From NCBI RefSeq assembly GCF_002077945.1, contig NZ_LVYD01000048.1:158253-222252 (forward strand): 64,000 nt of DNA. Direction: 5' to 3'. The position numbers and the translations under genes are program-made. Below the pieces are notes generated by a model. That model saw only the letters and a program-made list of their open reading frames with translations, was not told where the DNA came from and did not search any database. This DNA comes from Niastella vici (lineage in GTDB: Bacteria > Bacteroidota > Bacteroidia > Chitinophagales > Chitinophagaceae). Shown in pieces: positions 26,772 to 36,669 of this stretch (the stretch's first letter is position 1; the number at the start of each line of letters is the position of its first letter).

Positions 26772-27223
26772 TACTTGCTGGTATTATTATAATTCCAAAT
26801 TTATATCGCCATTCTTTTTCATCATGCCATTCGTACAAATATATAAAGCGTTGCCGACACCTTTTCTGTAAATTTCTTATCCTTGCTTTCATAGTGAAAA
26901 AATCCTATCATTAGGGCAAAACTAATTGAAAGGATTTTCACAGTAGTGAAACGTGGATCTCCTTATGAAATTAGGTTAGCGGCTTAAATTGTTTTGGTAC
27001 CTGCTTCCGGTTCCTTGGACAGCTTCGTTGCGTCGCAATCCGTTCATCGTCCATCTCACGGAGCAGCAACCTTTTTTGCAGTCAGTGATGATCTTAAGCA
27101 ACGAGTTTCTAAGGTCCAGGGTACTTTTACAATAATTTACAAAGTTTACATTTGAATTTACAATCCTGACCCTTCAAGCTGAAAGGATCAAAGTAGTTTC
27201 GCTGTATCAAACTTTAATAGGAT
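26772..27223. other. Intergenic region with an imperfect inverted repeat
   Basis: A 452-base stretch. An imperfect inverted repeat lies at about 26894-26941 (GTGAAAAAATCCT with AGGATTTTCAC). The rest shows no supported gene. The promoter of the propeller gene at 27224 should be near the right end. Confidence 0.4.
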
Positions 27224-28465
27224 ATGAAAAATAAAAGAAATGTTTTGTACAGCCTGATTATCATGCTCGCAGGAGTAATCTATTTTCCCGTACAGGCCCA
27301 ACAAAAAAATGGCGCTCAGGATACCGTTGAAACCAAAGACGTATCCACTTCCCATGGACCCAACAGCTTTGTTCGCACCATCAAGCGAGATCGAAAGGGG
27401 AACATTTGGCTTGTTTCAAACGAAGGTATTATCCGTTACGATGGAAAGTCTTTTACCAATATTACCAGTAAAGTGAGTTCAGCCCGCTTCTGGAATGTTC
27501 TGGAAGATCGAAAAGGAAATCTTTGGTTCGGTACCAGAGATTCAGGTGTTTACTATTACAATGCCCGCCTGAATGACGGAGTCGGGCAGAGGGAATCCCT
27601 GCCTACCGGACAGGCAGGCTTTCAAAATTTCACAACCAGGGATGGGCTTGCTAATGATCGGGTTGGGAATATTTATGAAGATAAAACCGGTAATATTTGG
27701 TTCGGCACTGAAAACGGAGTAAGCCGTTATGATGGGAAATCCTTTCAAAACTTCACAACCAGGGATGGGCTTGCTAATGATCGGGTTGGGAATATTTATG
27801 AAGATAAAACCGGTAATATTTGGTTCGGCACTGAAAACGGAGCAAGCCGTTACGATGGGAAATCCTTTCGAAGTCTTAAAATGAAAGAAGCCCCTTCTGT
27901 CACTTCTACTGATTCTTTCCATATTTCAGTTTACCAACATCCGATTCCAGAAGATAGTTGGATGCATAATGCTGTTAATTCTATCATTGAAGACAAAACA
28001 GGAAAACTTTGGTTTGGCACAAGGGGCTATGCCTCCGTTTATGATGGAAAGACATTTACCACTATAACCAATAAGGATGGTAAATCTTTTGCAAATGTCC
28101 GTTCGATAATCAAAGATAAAAAAGGCAATATCTGGCTGGGGGCTTTTGATGGCCTTTGGCGCTATGACGGCAGTACATTTACCAATTTTACTCAAAATTT
28201 TGTTGGATATATCTACGAAGATAGAAAAGGAAATATTTGGACTAATTCACAAAGAGCTAATAATGGCGGGTGGGTACTTTCCCGCTATGATGAAAAGTCA
28301 TTGACCAATGAAAAGCCAACTGTAACCGAAATAACAAATAAACCAATGATCTCCGGGATTTTAGAGGACGATAAAGGAAATATTTGGTTTGGCGCATCTG
28401 ATGGAGTGTATCGTTATGATGGAAAGACCATCACGGACTTTAAAAGTAAAGAGGGTCAGAAATAA
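27224..28465 (+). CDS. Exported Reg_prop beta-propeller protein with recent internal duplication
   Basis: A 413-residue protein with a signal peptide (MKNKRNVLYSLIIMLAG, cleavage about VQA-Q). It is made almost wholly of two-component-regulator-propeller blades, each with DKTGNIWFGTENGVSRYDG. No kinase, HTH or membrane segment follows, so it is a free propeller, unlike the long sensor at 10972-13878. Blades at 27619-27741 and 27742-27864 are 123-base direct copies differing at 3 positions. Just before them, bases 27564-27618 encode an off-pattern segment (RLNDGVGQRESLPTGQAG) that looks like an inserted palindromic repeat kept in frame. A strong terminator follows at 28588. Confidence 0.85.
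   Translation: MKNKRNVLYSLIIMLAGVIYFPVQAQQKNGAQDTVETKDVSTSHGPNSFVRTIKRDRKGNIWLVSNEGIIRYDGKSFTNITSKVSSARFWNVLEDRKGNLWFGTRDSGVYYYNARLNDGVGQRESLPTGQAGFQNFTTRDGLANDRVGNIYEDKTGNIWFGTENGVSRYDGKSFQNFTTRDGLANDRVGNIYEDKTGNIWFGTENGASRYDGKSFRSLKMKEAPSVTSTDSFHISVYQHPIPEDSWMHNAVNSIIEDKTGKLWFGTRGYASVYDGKTFTTITNKDGKSFANVRSIIKDKKGNIWLGAFDGLWRYDGSTFTNFTQNFVGYIYEDRKGNIWTNSQRANNGGWVLSRYDEKSLTNEKPTVTEITNKPMISGILEDDKGNIWFGASDGVYRYDGKTITDFKSKEGQK
27564..27618. repeat. Inserted palindromic (REP-like) element inside the propeller gene
   Basis: It contains CCTGCCT-ACCGGAC-AGGCAGG, a perfect 7-bp palindrome around 7 bases, plus a GC-rich left part. It interrupts the expected blade ending YYNG..SFQNF without breaking the frame. 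I recall the peptide it encodes (SLPTGQAG) as a frequent artefact in Bacteroidota annotations, which fits a dispersed repeat. Confidence 0.6.
27619..27864 (+). repeat. 123-bp tandem duplication (two copies)
   Basis: Copy 1 (27619-27741) and copy 2 (27742-27864) differ at three bases only. The unit is exactly 41 codons, one propeller blade, so the frame is kept. Confidence 0.95.
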
Positions 28466-28587
28466 GCTGTATTGCCGACAATTTTAAGATGGAATTGTGC
28501 TTCAGGCGGTACATTTTCGGCAACGACTAGGGGTCAACATTTTTTACTCGGTGGTCTTTTAATCAATATACATAATTTACTTCATCG

Positions 28588-28623
28588 AGCCTGAAGGTCT
28601 TCGCGGTCTTCAGGCTTTTTTTA
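28588..28623 (+). terminator. Rho-independent terminator of the propeller gene
   Basis: AGCCTGAAG (28588-28596) pairs with CTTCAGGCT (28608-28616), 9 bp, followed by TTTTTTT on the plus strand. Confidence 0.85.
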
Positions 28624-28721
28624 TTCCTACATTTTTTCGTTTTACACTCCTTCTCATTTTTTCTGTTCAAATCTATGGTAATCCCGTATCCACACTTATA
28701 TGCGCGTTCTCCTAGTAGCAG

Positions 28722-29444
28722 CTATTCTATTTCCCTTATATAAAGTGATTTAACTTCTACGGCTGTCGGATTGTGCATGTGGCATAATTGAAAGCCTATG
28801 CGGCCTTCAGAGAAACCGGCATCGTGAACAATATCAATGGTTTTTACACCATTCAGCCATGCTTGTATATGATGACCTTTTGCAATGATATAGTAATGGT
28901 TCCAGTCATTCTTCTTTACAATTTTTGAAACAAGGGTATCCGGGAACTTCTGTACCATGTTGCCCCTGCGTTCTTCCCATAAAGAACCCCAGTAGCCTTT
29001 GCCCATATCTACCTGGTAGCCGGGTGCATTGTCCCAGTTAGTAGGATTGATCCTGACACAGACACCGGAATTTGCATCATCGTCTCCCACCATTTTGATC
29101 AGTACATTTAGTTCATAGTCTTTATATGGCTTTTTTGTATAGCTGTAATGATGCTCTTTTTCTTTTCCTATTGTACCTATAAGTAAATGATCTTTCAATT
29201 GCCAGAAAGCGGGTTCAAATTCCCAGTTGTTCCCGGAGATGAGGAGGTCTTCCCATCCTTTGCCAGATGGTTTGTCGTTCTTCATTTTTCCGGCAGCCGG
29301 TAAAGTATTCTTTAAGGTGGTATCCGGTTGTGCAGCAGCAGAAAAGGGATGGAATACCAGCAGAAGAAAAAATGTGTTAAGAAGAAAGACATGGCTCCTG
29401 CCATGCACTTTTAATTGAAAAGTATCTTTTTTGTGGCAAGCCAT
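28722..29444 (-). CDS. DUF1080 (3-keto-disaccharide hydrolase-like) exported protein
   Basis: A 240-residue protein. After a signal peptide (NTFFLLLVFHPFSAAAQ) comes a concanavalin-like sandwich typical of DUF1080: HLLIGTIGKEKEHHYSYT, YKDYELNVLIKMVGDDDANS, PGYQVDMGKGYWGSLWEERR, and WNHYYIIAKGHHIQAWLNG. DUF1080 proteins act on or bind glycans, and some hydrolyse 3-keto-disaccharides; activity here is inferred from family only. It is divergent from the SusC/SusD pair 300 bases away, consistent with a shared glycan-use locus. ATG 29444 or 29474 are both possible starts. Confidence 0.82.
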   Translation of the reverse strand: MACHKKDTFQLKVHGRSHVFLLNTFFLLLVFHPFSAAAQPDTTLKNTLPAAGKMKNDKPSGKGWEDLLISGNNWEFEPAFWQLKDHLLIGTIGKEKEHHYSYTKKPYKDYELNVLIKMVGDDDANSGVCVRINPTNWDNAPGYQVDMGKGYWGSLWEERRGNMVQKFPDTLVSKIVKKNDWNHYYIIAKGHHIQAWLNGVKTIDIVHDAGFSEGRIGFQLCHMHNPTAVEVKSLYIREIE

Positions 29445-29756
29445 TTTTTTATTAAAGATAAGGATTGATATCAAACGGGAACGATTGAAATGTGAAGCTA
29501 CAGGATATTGACAATCTATTTACTTCGTGTATCCATATATGATGATCCCTTCAAAATAAGCACTCCACATTATACCCTCCGCTAAAACCATTTGGCGGTT
29601 CGTCGAAGCCGTTTGGAGTCCGTATGAAATTGTATAAAATTCAACGGCGTTCATTCTTGGACTCTTTTTATTTTAAGTTATCCTACCTTTTGCAGATGTT
29701 ATAAGCGTTCAAGTTCCTCCTGAAGGAAATTATTTATAACCAAACGACTTGCTACC

Positions 29757-32700
29757 ATGAGAAAAAATATTATCCCGGCATCCTTGCCGGCTATGGGCAA
29801 ACAGCTCATGCTATTGGTCTTTCCTCTTTGTTTTTCTATTAAAGCTTATTGTCAAATCGTAACCGGAAAAGTTACAGATCGGGATGGAAAAGGACTTTCC
29901 GGAATTTCAGTAATAGTAAAAGGTTCAACTACCGGAACCACTACTACTGCTTCGGGGCAATTCAGTATTGCGGTTCCTTCCACCGGAGTTTTACAATTTA
30001 CTTCCATAGGGTATAAAACACTGGAAGTTTCTGTTTCCGGCCGCAAGGTCGTTAATGTCGTTTTAAGCACCACTGCCGGAAACTTGAATGAAGTGATAGT
30101 TACCGCTTTAGGTATCAGGAAGGAATCTCGAAAACTGGGTTACGCAGCTGCCACTGTAAAAGTTGATGAAATCACCCAGAACCGTACTACCAACGTGATG
30201 AAGTCTTTGGAGGGTAAAATAGCCGGTTTGGATATTGCTCCGCCAACGGCGGGTGCAGGCGCGAGTAACCGGATCCGTTTGCGTGGGCAGTCGGGTTTTA
30301 ATGGTCAAACCAACTCGCCGTTAATTGTAATTAACGGCCTGCCGATGGATCAGGGTACACGTAGTGCCGAGGGTGGTTCGCCTGCCACAGACCAGGGCGA
30401 CAACCTGGCACAAATCAACCAGGATGATATTGAGTCAATGACCGTGCTGAAAGGTGCAACAGCTGCGGCGCTTTACGGTTCCAGAGCTTCCAATGGTGCC
30501 ATTATTATCACCACCAAAAGCGGCGCTAAAAATTCGAAATTTGGCGTGGAATTTACCTCCAACTTTGCCGCTGATGAAATATTGGATTTTACCAATTATC
30601 AAACCGAATATGGTACCGGCGTTGGGGGTAAGCGTCCTGCCACACAAACTGAGGCGAAATCAAACGGAAACCTGGCATGGGGCGCAAAACACGACGGCGT
30701 TCCTACAGTACAGTATGATGGTGTTTTAAGGCCTTATTCTGCTGATAAAAACCGCTTTAAGGAATTTTACAGAACCGGAACTTCGTTCATGAATACGGTA
30801 GCACTTTCCGGCGGTGGCGCCTCAACAAGCTACCGCATTTCTTTTTCCAACCTGGATGCTAATGGTATTTCCCCTGACAATAGTTATCATAAAAAGGTTT
30901 TTAATTTAGGACTCAACAGCCAGGTTACAAAAAAGCTGACGCTTCAGGCGAATATTAACTATACCCACGAGGAAAATAAAAATCCCCCGCTGGTTGGTTC
31001 TCAAGGTATCGGGTTCTCCAGTTTCCTTCACCGTATGCCATTAACTCTTTCGATTGAAACGTTGAAAACGAGTGTTGTAGGCCCTGATGGCAGCTTATTT
31101 TCAACCAACCCCTTTGATGGCCTTTTAACGAACCCGTATTATCTTATCGGGCGAAAGTTCGATTATACCAAAAGAGATCGTTTGTTAGGTACTGTTTCCG
31201 TCAGGTATGATTTCTTTAAGTGGTTGTACTTACAGGGGCGTGTAAATGCAGATTTCGGGTACAATAATAATGAATATAACACACCACATGGCGTAGGGGC
31301 CCCACTGCGTAATGATGGCAACACTGGCTGGAGGGGGAATTACAATATTAACACGAGTTTCAACAAACAAATGAATATGGATTTCCTGTTAGGGACCACC
31401 CATAAAATTGGCAATTTTACAATCGACGGAAGCTTTGGCGGTAATATGTATACAGTTAACAATAACAATACCAGCCAGGGAGTAACAGACTTTGTAGTGA
31501 AAGACGTTTATAGCATTGCAAATGGTATCACCAAAACCCAGGATTACAGGATTTACAGATGGCAGGTAAACTCTTTATATGCTTTTGCAGATATTGGCTA
31601 TAAAAACTTCCTGTACCTGAATCTTACCGATCGAGTTGACTACTTTTCTGTGCTTACGCCGCCAGGTGAAGTAGTAGCTGACCCAAACAACTCTTTCAAC
31701 TATCCATCAGTAAGCGCCAGTTTTATTTTTTCCGAATTGCTGCCCAATAACAAATGGTTGAATTTTGGTAAATTAAGAATGAGTTATGCCGATGTGGGTA
31801 ATGCAAACGGTGTTGATCCCTTTAGCACCCAGTTGAAGTACACGATGGCACAACAACTGTTCGGTACCTATCCAGTTGCAACCGTTGATAACACAATTAT
31901 TCCAAATCCCAAAATAGAACCTTACCGCGTTAGTGAAAAGGAAATAGGCCTTGAGTTAAGAACCTTAAATAACCGTTTAAATTTTGATATCGCCGTTTAC
32001 GACAAGAGGACCAATGGCCAGATATTGGAGGTTCCATTATCATCCTCTACGGGTTATAGTAGTATAAAAGCCAACGTCGCAAAGCTGAAAAACACTGGTT
32101 TAGAGGTTATGATTGACGGAACACCTGTTAAAACATCCAACTTTAGCTGGAATATATCGGCAAACTCAGCCTATAATACCTCAAAAGTATTGGCATTGGC
32201 TCCGGGGCAAACCCGCCAGGTGGTAGTATATTTTAATGGTACCGGAAACGAGTTCCTGGGTTCTTTAGCATACGATGTGGGCAAAGAGATGAACCAGTTG
32301 ATAGCAAAAACGTATCTCCGAAATGCAAAGGGAGAGATAATGTTAGATGCCCAGGGAAAACTCCAGGCTTCAGCCACGGAGGTAAATTTTGGCAGTGCCA
32401 ACGCAAAGCTAACGGGTGGTATTACAAACACTTTCCAATATAAGAACCTGAGCTTATTGATCCATGTTGATGGGAAATTTGGCGGCAAGGTGTTTTCGTC
32501 AACAGCATTGAACGGTTTAAGGTCAGGTATGAGCCAGGCATCTTTAGTAGGTCGCGAGGGCGTTGTTTTCGATGGTGTGCTGCCTAATGGATCTAAGAAT
32601 ACAATATCAGTTGAACCAAGAACATTTTATTCTGATTATCGTACCAAGCAAATAGCAGATCCATTTGTTTTCAGCAGCGACTTTATCAAGTTAAGAAATA

Positions 32701-32924
32701 TCACGCTTTCCTATGACTTAACCCGTTTAATGATTAAAAACACAAAGTTTGTTAAAGGGCTAACGCTATCTGCCAGTTGCCGGAATGCAGCAGTACTTAT
32801 GAAACACATACCTGATGTTGATCCGGAGGCGTTCGCATCATCAAGCGACAGCCGCCTGGGATACGAGCAACATACTGAGCCAACTACCCGAACTTTTGGG
32901 CTTAACTTAAATGTAAAATTCTAA
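29757..32924 (+). CDS. SusC/RagA-type TonB-dependent outer-membrane transporter
   Basis: A 1055-residue protein, normal for the family. It has a signal peptide (to about IKAYCQ), a carboxypeptidase-regulatory-like domain (about 34-110, VTGKVTDRDGKGLSGISVIV), a TonB plug (about 115-235, including ASNGAIIITTKSG), then a 22-strand barrel ending FGLNLNVKF with terminal Phe. It imports oligosaccharides or other large nutrients with TonB energy, with the SusD-like lipoprotein as lid. SusD follows 11 bases after the stop, so they form one operon. No typical FecR/sigma pair precedes it; the regulator is not evident. Confidence 0.95.
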   Translation: MRKNIIPASLPAMGKQLMLLVFPLCFSIKAYCQIVTGKVTDRDGKGLSGISVIVKGSTTGTTTTASGQFSIAVPSTGVLQFTSIGYKTLEVSVSGRKVVNVVLSTTAGNLNEVIVTALGIRKESRKLGYAAATVKVDEITQNRTTNVMKSLEGKIAGLDIAPPTAGAGASNRIRLRGQSGFNGQTNSPLIVINGLPMDQGTRSAEGGSPATDQGDNLAQINQDDIESMTVLKGATAAALYGSRASNGAIIITTKSGAKNSKFGVEFTSNFAADEILDFTNYQTEYGTGVGGKRPATQTEAKSNGNLAWGAKHDGVPTVQYDGVLRPYSADKNRFKEFYRTGTSFMNTVALSGGGASTSYRISFSNLDANGISPDNSYHKKVFNLGLNSQVTKKLTLQANINYTHEENKNPPLVGSQGIGFSSFLHRMPLTLSIETLKTSVVGPDGSLFSTNPFDGLLTNPYYLIGRKFDYTKRDRLLGTVSVRYDFFKWLYLQGRVNADFGYNNNEYNTPHGVGAPLRNDGNTGWRGNYNINTSFNKQMNMDFLLGTTHKIGNFTIDGSFGGNMYTVNNNNTSQGVTDFVVKDVYSIANGITKTQDYRIYRWQVNSLYAFADIGYKNFLYLNLTDRVDYFSVLTPPGEVVADPNNSFNYPSVSASFIFSELLPNNKWLNFGKLRMSYADVGNANGVDPFSTQLKYTMAQQLFGTYPVATVDNTIIPNPKIEPYRVSEKEIGLELRTLNNRLNFDIAVYDKRTNGQILEVPLSSSTGYSSIKANVAKLKNTGLEVMIDGTPVKTSNFSWNISANSAYNTSKVLALAPGQTRQVVVYFNGTGNEFLGSLAYDVGKEMNQLIAKTYLRNAKGEIMLDAQGKLQASATEVNFGSANAKLTGGITNTFQYKNLSLLIHVDGKFGGKVFSSTALNGLRSGMSQASLVGREGVVFDGVLPNGSKNTISVEPRTFYSDYRTKQIADPFVFSSDFIKLRNITLSYDLTRLMIKNTKFVKGLTLSASCRNAAVLMKHIPDVDPEAFASSSDSRLGYEQHTEPTTRTFGLNLNVKF

Positions 32925-32935
32925 AATCATCCAGT

Positions 32936-34495
32936 ATGAAAAAAAACAGTGGTCTTATAATCCCGCTCGCTGTAGCACTTTGCTTCGTGAGCTGCACAAA
33001 GGGGTTTGAAGAAAAAAACCAGGACCCTTATGCCATTACAAAAATTGATGCAGGGTTGTTATTTACAGGAGCAGAGCGGGGTATGAATGTGGGCAATTGG
33101 GATGGTGAACAAACCATAGTACAACAATATATGAATGCTTATAACTCAGGTGCTACGGCAGGGTTTAATTTTAATGAGGACGTGGATGGATATAACACGC
33201 CGCGTTGGAGTGTTTACACAGATGTTATCAAATCTTTGGCACAAATCATCAGCCTTGTTAAAGATGACCCGGCTTCTCGAAACCTGTACAACATGGTACA
33301 GATATGGAAAGCGTTTGCTTTTATGACCCTTGTTGACACATATGGCGATGTACCTTACAGCGACGCAGGAAAAGGATACCTTGGACAGATAAACTATCCA
33401 AAGTATGATAAAATGACCGATATCTATGCGGACCTTTACAATGAGCTTAAAACGGCTACTGCTGATTTGTCTGCTTCAAATGAATATGTAACCAGTGACT
33501 TATTTTTTGGTGGTGCAACCAGCTCTACTCCCGCTTTAATAACCGCACAGATAGCCCAATGGAAAAAAATCGGTTACTCTTTATTGCTGCGTTTAGGTAT
33601 GCGTTACTCAAAAATTGACGCCGTCAAAGCTGCAAGCATTGTACAGGAAGCATTTGCAGGTGGTGTAATTCTATCAAACAACGATAATGTTGTTGTTAAG
33701 TTGTATAATACTGCAGTTCCAAACAATTTTTCCAATACTCAGCGGAACGTCACTCCCCGTTTTTATTATTTAGCTGAACCTTTTGTTAATCAGTTAAAAA
33801 GCACTGGTGATCCCCGGTTGAAGTATGTCGGAGCCAGCTATGCCGAGCCAAATTCAATTACCTCTGCACGTGATACTACAACAGCTAACCAATATGGATT
33901 TCCCGTGGGATACGACCAGGTAACTGTTTTAAATTATCCGGGATACAGAGGTACAAAGGGCCAAGGGCAAAACTACACGCAGCTTAATTACGATGTAGTT
34001 GCCAATACGGTTACCCCTGCTTTTTTTATTACCAACTCGCAAACCCAACTATTGTTGGCAGAAGCTAAATTCAGAGGGTGGATCACAGGGGGCTCAACAA
34101 CAAAACAATACTATGAAGCCGGCGTTAGAGCTGCTTTGGATGAGTGGAACTTATTTCCCGGCACATTTAGCCCAGCCATTTCAGACGCGGAAAAAAACAA
34201 CTACCTGCTTCAACCTGCCATTGCTTACAGCGATGCGAAGGCACTTGAGCTTATCAATACACAATACTGGATCGAGTGTTTTACAAACGGCGCCGAAGGT
34301 TTTGCTAATTGGAGAAGAAGCGGATTTCCGGTATTGCAACCCAATAAGTATAACAATAACTTAAACGGCGGTTTTGTAAGACGTATGGCTTATCCTAATG
34401 AGGAGCTAAGTAAAAACGCTGATAACTACAATACAGCGGTTACGAGCATGGGCGGCGATGGACTAACACAACGTGTGTTCTGGGATAAACCGTGA
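32936..34495 (+). CDS. SusD/RagB-type outer-membrane lipoprotein (SusD-like family 2)
   Basis: A 519-residue lipoprotein with signal and Cys20 (VALCFVSC-TKG). It is alpha-helical with TPR-like pairs (YNMVQIWKAFAFMTLVDTYG, the hallmark segment with DTYGDVPYS) and ends with YPNEE...W-D. SusD-like proteins cap the SusC pore and bind the substrate. The sequence pattern (GNWDGEQTIVQQYMNAY) fits the SusD-like_2 group. It pairs with the preceding SusC gene. Directly after it lies a dispersed element, and then the composition shifts to accessory DNA. Confidence 0.94.
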   Translation: MKKNSGLIIPLAVALCFVSCTKGFEEKNQDPYAITKIDAGLLFTGAERGMNVGNWDGEQTIVQQYMNAYNSGATAGFNFNEDVDGYNTPRWSVYTDVIKSLAQIISLVKDDPASRNLYNMVQIWKAFAFMTLVDTYGDVPYSDAGKGYLGQINYPKYDKMTDIYADLYNELKTATADLSASNEYVTSDLFFGGATSSTPALITAQIAQWKKIGYSLLLRLGMRYSKIDAVKAASIVQEAFAGGVILSNNDNVVVKLYNTAVPNNFSNTQRNVTPRFYYLAEPFVNQLKSTGDPRLKYVGASYAEPNSITSARDTTTANQYGFPVGYDQVTVLNYPGYRGTKGQGQNYTQLNYDVVANTVTPAFFITNSQTQLLLAEAKFRGWITGGSTTKQYYEAGVRAALDEWNLFPGTFSPAISDAEKNNYLLQPAIAYSDAKALELINTQYWIECFTNGAEGFANWRRSGFPVLQPNKYNNNLNGGFVRRMAYPNEELSKNADNYNTAVTSMGGDGLTQRVFWDKP

Positions 34496-34555
34496 TAAAA
34501 TGGGCTGGTTTATTGATGCCAAAAGAAAGCCGGGTTGATGTCTGCTGCCACCAAC

Positions 34556-34620
34556 AAAAAAGCCCCTGAAAAATCAGAGGCTTCAATTTCGTGGAGTCCG
34601 GTTACGGGAAGTCCCTCCGG
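34556..34620 (-). repeat. Dispersed element, divergent copy D (terminator plus tRNA/tmRNA-3'-like core)
   Basis: Hairpin AGCCCCTGA (34561-34569) pairs with TCAGAGGCT (34574-34582); the one C-A mismatch is a G-U in minus-strand RNA. The A run at 34556-34561 gives the minus-strand U run. It is followed by GTGGAGTCCGG (34591-34601) and then its own sequence. It also serves as a 3' boundary after SusD. Confidence 0.65.
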
Positions 34621-34775
34621 TAAATAACCAGACAGTTCACTCTGTAAGGCTGGTGCTTCGCACCCACGAAACTTGATGCTATGGTGATAGCCCAATTAGC
34701 CCACTAAATAAATAAAATTACTTTATTGTTGTAACCTTTTTGTAATTCTGAGTAATATATAAAAACAAACTGCGG

Positions 34776-35168
34776 TTGGATCTTACCGATGAAATATACA
34801 TGAAAGAAGTACAGAATGGCCGGTTGGAAGCTATGGCTGTATTGTTTGATCGTTATCAGGTTCGTATGTATAATTATTTCTTTAAACTCAGTTTCGATGC
34901 TTCGCAAAGCGAAGATCTGACACAGCAGTTGTTCATCCGTGCCCTGCATTATCGCAATAGTTTTCGACCGGAGCAAGGACACGTAAAAACTTGGCTATAC
35001 CGAATGGCGGTAAATCTGCATATTGATCACATGAAGCGGCAGGCGAAATACAGGATGACCGTTATGCCATTGGATGATGTGCATGGAGAGGTGGTGGAGA
35101 TGACCACCAGTAATTTTACCGAGGCTGTGGGATTCGTCACCCACCATTTTGGAAATAACTTAGATTGA
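34776..35168 (+). pseudogene. Truncated ECF sigma factor (region 2 only)
   Basis: The frame encodes a clear sigma-70 region 2: AVLFDRYQVRMYNYFF, SEDLTQQLFIRALHYRNSF and GHVKTWLYRMAVNLHIDH. Region 4, which reads the -35 box, is missing. After MPLDDVHGEVVEM the sequence turns into an unrelated tail of about 20 residues. ECF factors normally have about 180 residues; this has about 130. The start may be TTG 34776 or ATG 34800. Most likely a remnant produced by a deletion, perhaps together with the arrival of the following genes. Confidence 0.7.
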
Positions 35169-35208
35169 TGATTTGCTCCAGCCAATCAATCTTAAGAGTA
35201 TTAAACTA

Positions 35209-36408
35209 CTATGGCAAATGCGCATATCCATTCTTCATCTTCCAGATAAAATATTTTTCCAGCATCACTTTGCCAAAATCATAAAAGACATTCGGCAGCA
35301 TAATAGCAAAAGATCTTGGTTTAAATAAGTGATTTGAAAATATCAATACTTCTTTTTTGCCGGCATCCATAATGCAAAGTCCCGGAATTTTACCCCACGG
35401 CTTTTCTTTTAAAGTTGTATTACCCTTAGCTATCCTTACAATATTTTCTGCAACAATTTTTCCTGTTTCATCACTTGGGAAACCGGTTTTGGGCACTGCA
35501 AACGGAATACTGCCCTGCTTAAAAGGAGCTGGTACATTAACTGATAAACCTGCTACCCAGATGTTGCTGTATTTCTTATGACGGTATGAAGGCAATACAT
35601 CAATAAATCCATTAGGTGCGGCTTCCAGTTCGGGCGAATTTCTGATTAAGTCAACACCAATAAAAGGAGGCATCAGCATCATGAATTTTGAGCGAATACG
35701 TTCTCCGCTGCTTAATACGACTTCGTCCTTTTTTACTTCTGAAATACCTACACCTACCCTGTAATGAATGTGAAACATTTTCATGAAGGCTTTTAACATC
35801 CTTTCTCCCCAAGGCATTCCGTCGATACCAAAATGGCCAAGATAGGTTTCGGGCGTTACCCAATACAAATCTACCATTTTACGGATATTTTGTTCGCGCA
35901 GCCATTTTTCGATGTTGAATAGAAATTCATACGCTGCACCCATGCATCCTGCCTGTTGTGTGGCGCCAATAACAATAGGGCCGGGATCCTTTTTGAATGC
36001 TTCCAGTTTTTCGCGTGTTTTCATTGCTCCATCGGGTGTGCCGATATAACACGCATGCTCCTTTATACCAGGTGCAATATCATAATTTACCTTCGGACCA
36101 GTTGCTATCACCAGTTCATCGTATTCAAACTGGCCATCACGCGTATATACTAACCGTTTGTTGGGATCTATTTTTTCGGCAATTGTTTGAACAAATGTAA
36201 CACCCCGTTTTTCAAGCACCTGCTTTCGGGGGATGCTGATATCCTTTATTTCTCTTCTTTTGGTGGGAACCCATATCAGAGATGGAATAAACAGAAAATT
36301 TTCATTTCTATCGATTAATGTAACATCGACTGTATCTTTTAATTTACGTTTTATTTCGATGGCTGCAGTAAAGCCTGCAAAATTTCCACCTATTACTATT
36401 ACTTTCAT
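35209..36408 (-). CDS. Sulfide:quinone oxidoreductase-like FAD enzyme
   Basis: A 399-residue flavoprotein with an N-terminal FAD-binding GGNFAGFTAAIEI (7-19), an ATGP motif (102-105), and a second nucleotide fold near PIVIGATQQAGCMGAAYEF containing Cys154, the position of a catalytic Cys in SQR-type enzymes. A further Cys lies in PGLCIMDAG near 350. SQRs oxidise sulfide and reduce quinone at the membrane face; the C-terminus has aromatic helices (NVFYDFGKVMLEKYFIWKM) suited to membrane contact. Type II NADH dehydrogenase-like function is the alternative. It is a single gene on the minus strand. Confidence 0.82.
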   Translation of the reverse strand: MKVIVIGGNFAGFTAAIEIKRKLKDTVDVTLIDRNENFLFIPSLIWVPTKRREIKDISIPRKQVLEKRGVTFVQTIAEKIDPNKRLVYTRDGQFEYDELVIATGPKVNYDIAPGIKEHACYIGTPDGAMKTREKLEAFKKDPGPIVIGATQQAGCMGAAYEFLFNIEKWLREQNIRKMVDLYWVTPETYLGHFGIDGMPWGERMLKAFMKMFHIHYRVGVGISEVKKDEVVLSSGERIRSKFMMLMPPFIGVDLIRNSPELEAAPNGFIDVLPSYRHKKYSNIWVAGLSVNVPAPFKQGSIPFAVPKTGFPSDETGKIVAENIVRIAKGNTTLKEKPWGKIPGLCIMDAGKKEVLIFSNHLFKPRSFAIMLPNVFYDFGKVMLEKYFIWKMKNGYAHLP

Positions 36409-36669
36409 TGGTTGATAATTTTAAAGTTAGCTTTTCAAAGCAAATGTCTAAAATTTGAAGACCATGGTTAGTAACAAATGTTACTTGCAATAAATTATTG
36501 TATCTATTTTGTAATGATAATAATCATCAATAACCGAAATAAATGACCATTGTCATTTGTTATACAGATATAAGTTCTGTTATTATTCATCGTTGCTTCG
36601 TATGGCATTTGACCTGTAAGGCGAAATTCGCGGCCTGACTGTTTTAGTCACTCCTGGTCACCTTACAGG

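Noticed and set aside
34510..34695. Minus-strand 61-residue protein over element D
   Set aside because: The frame consists of the repeat element and its hairpin; composition is not protein-like.
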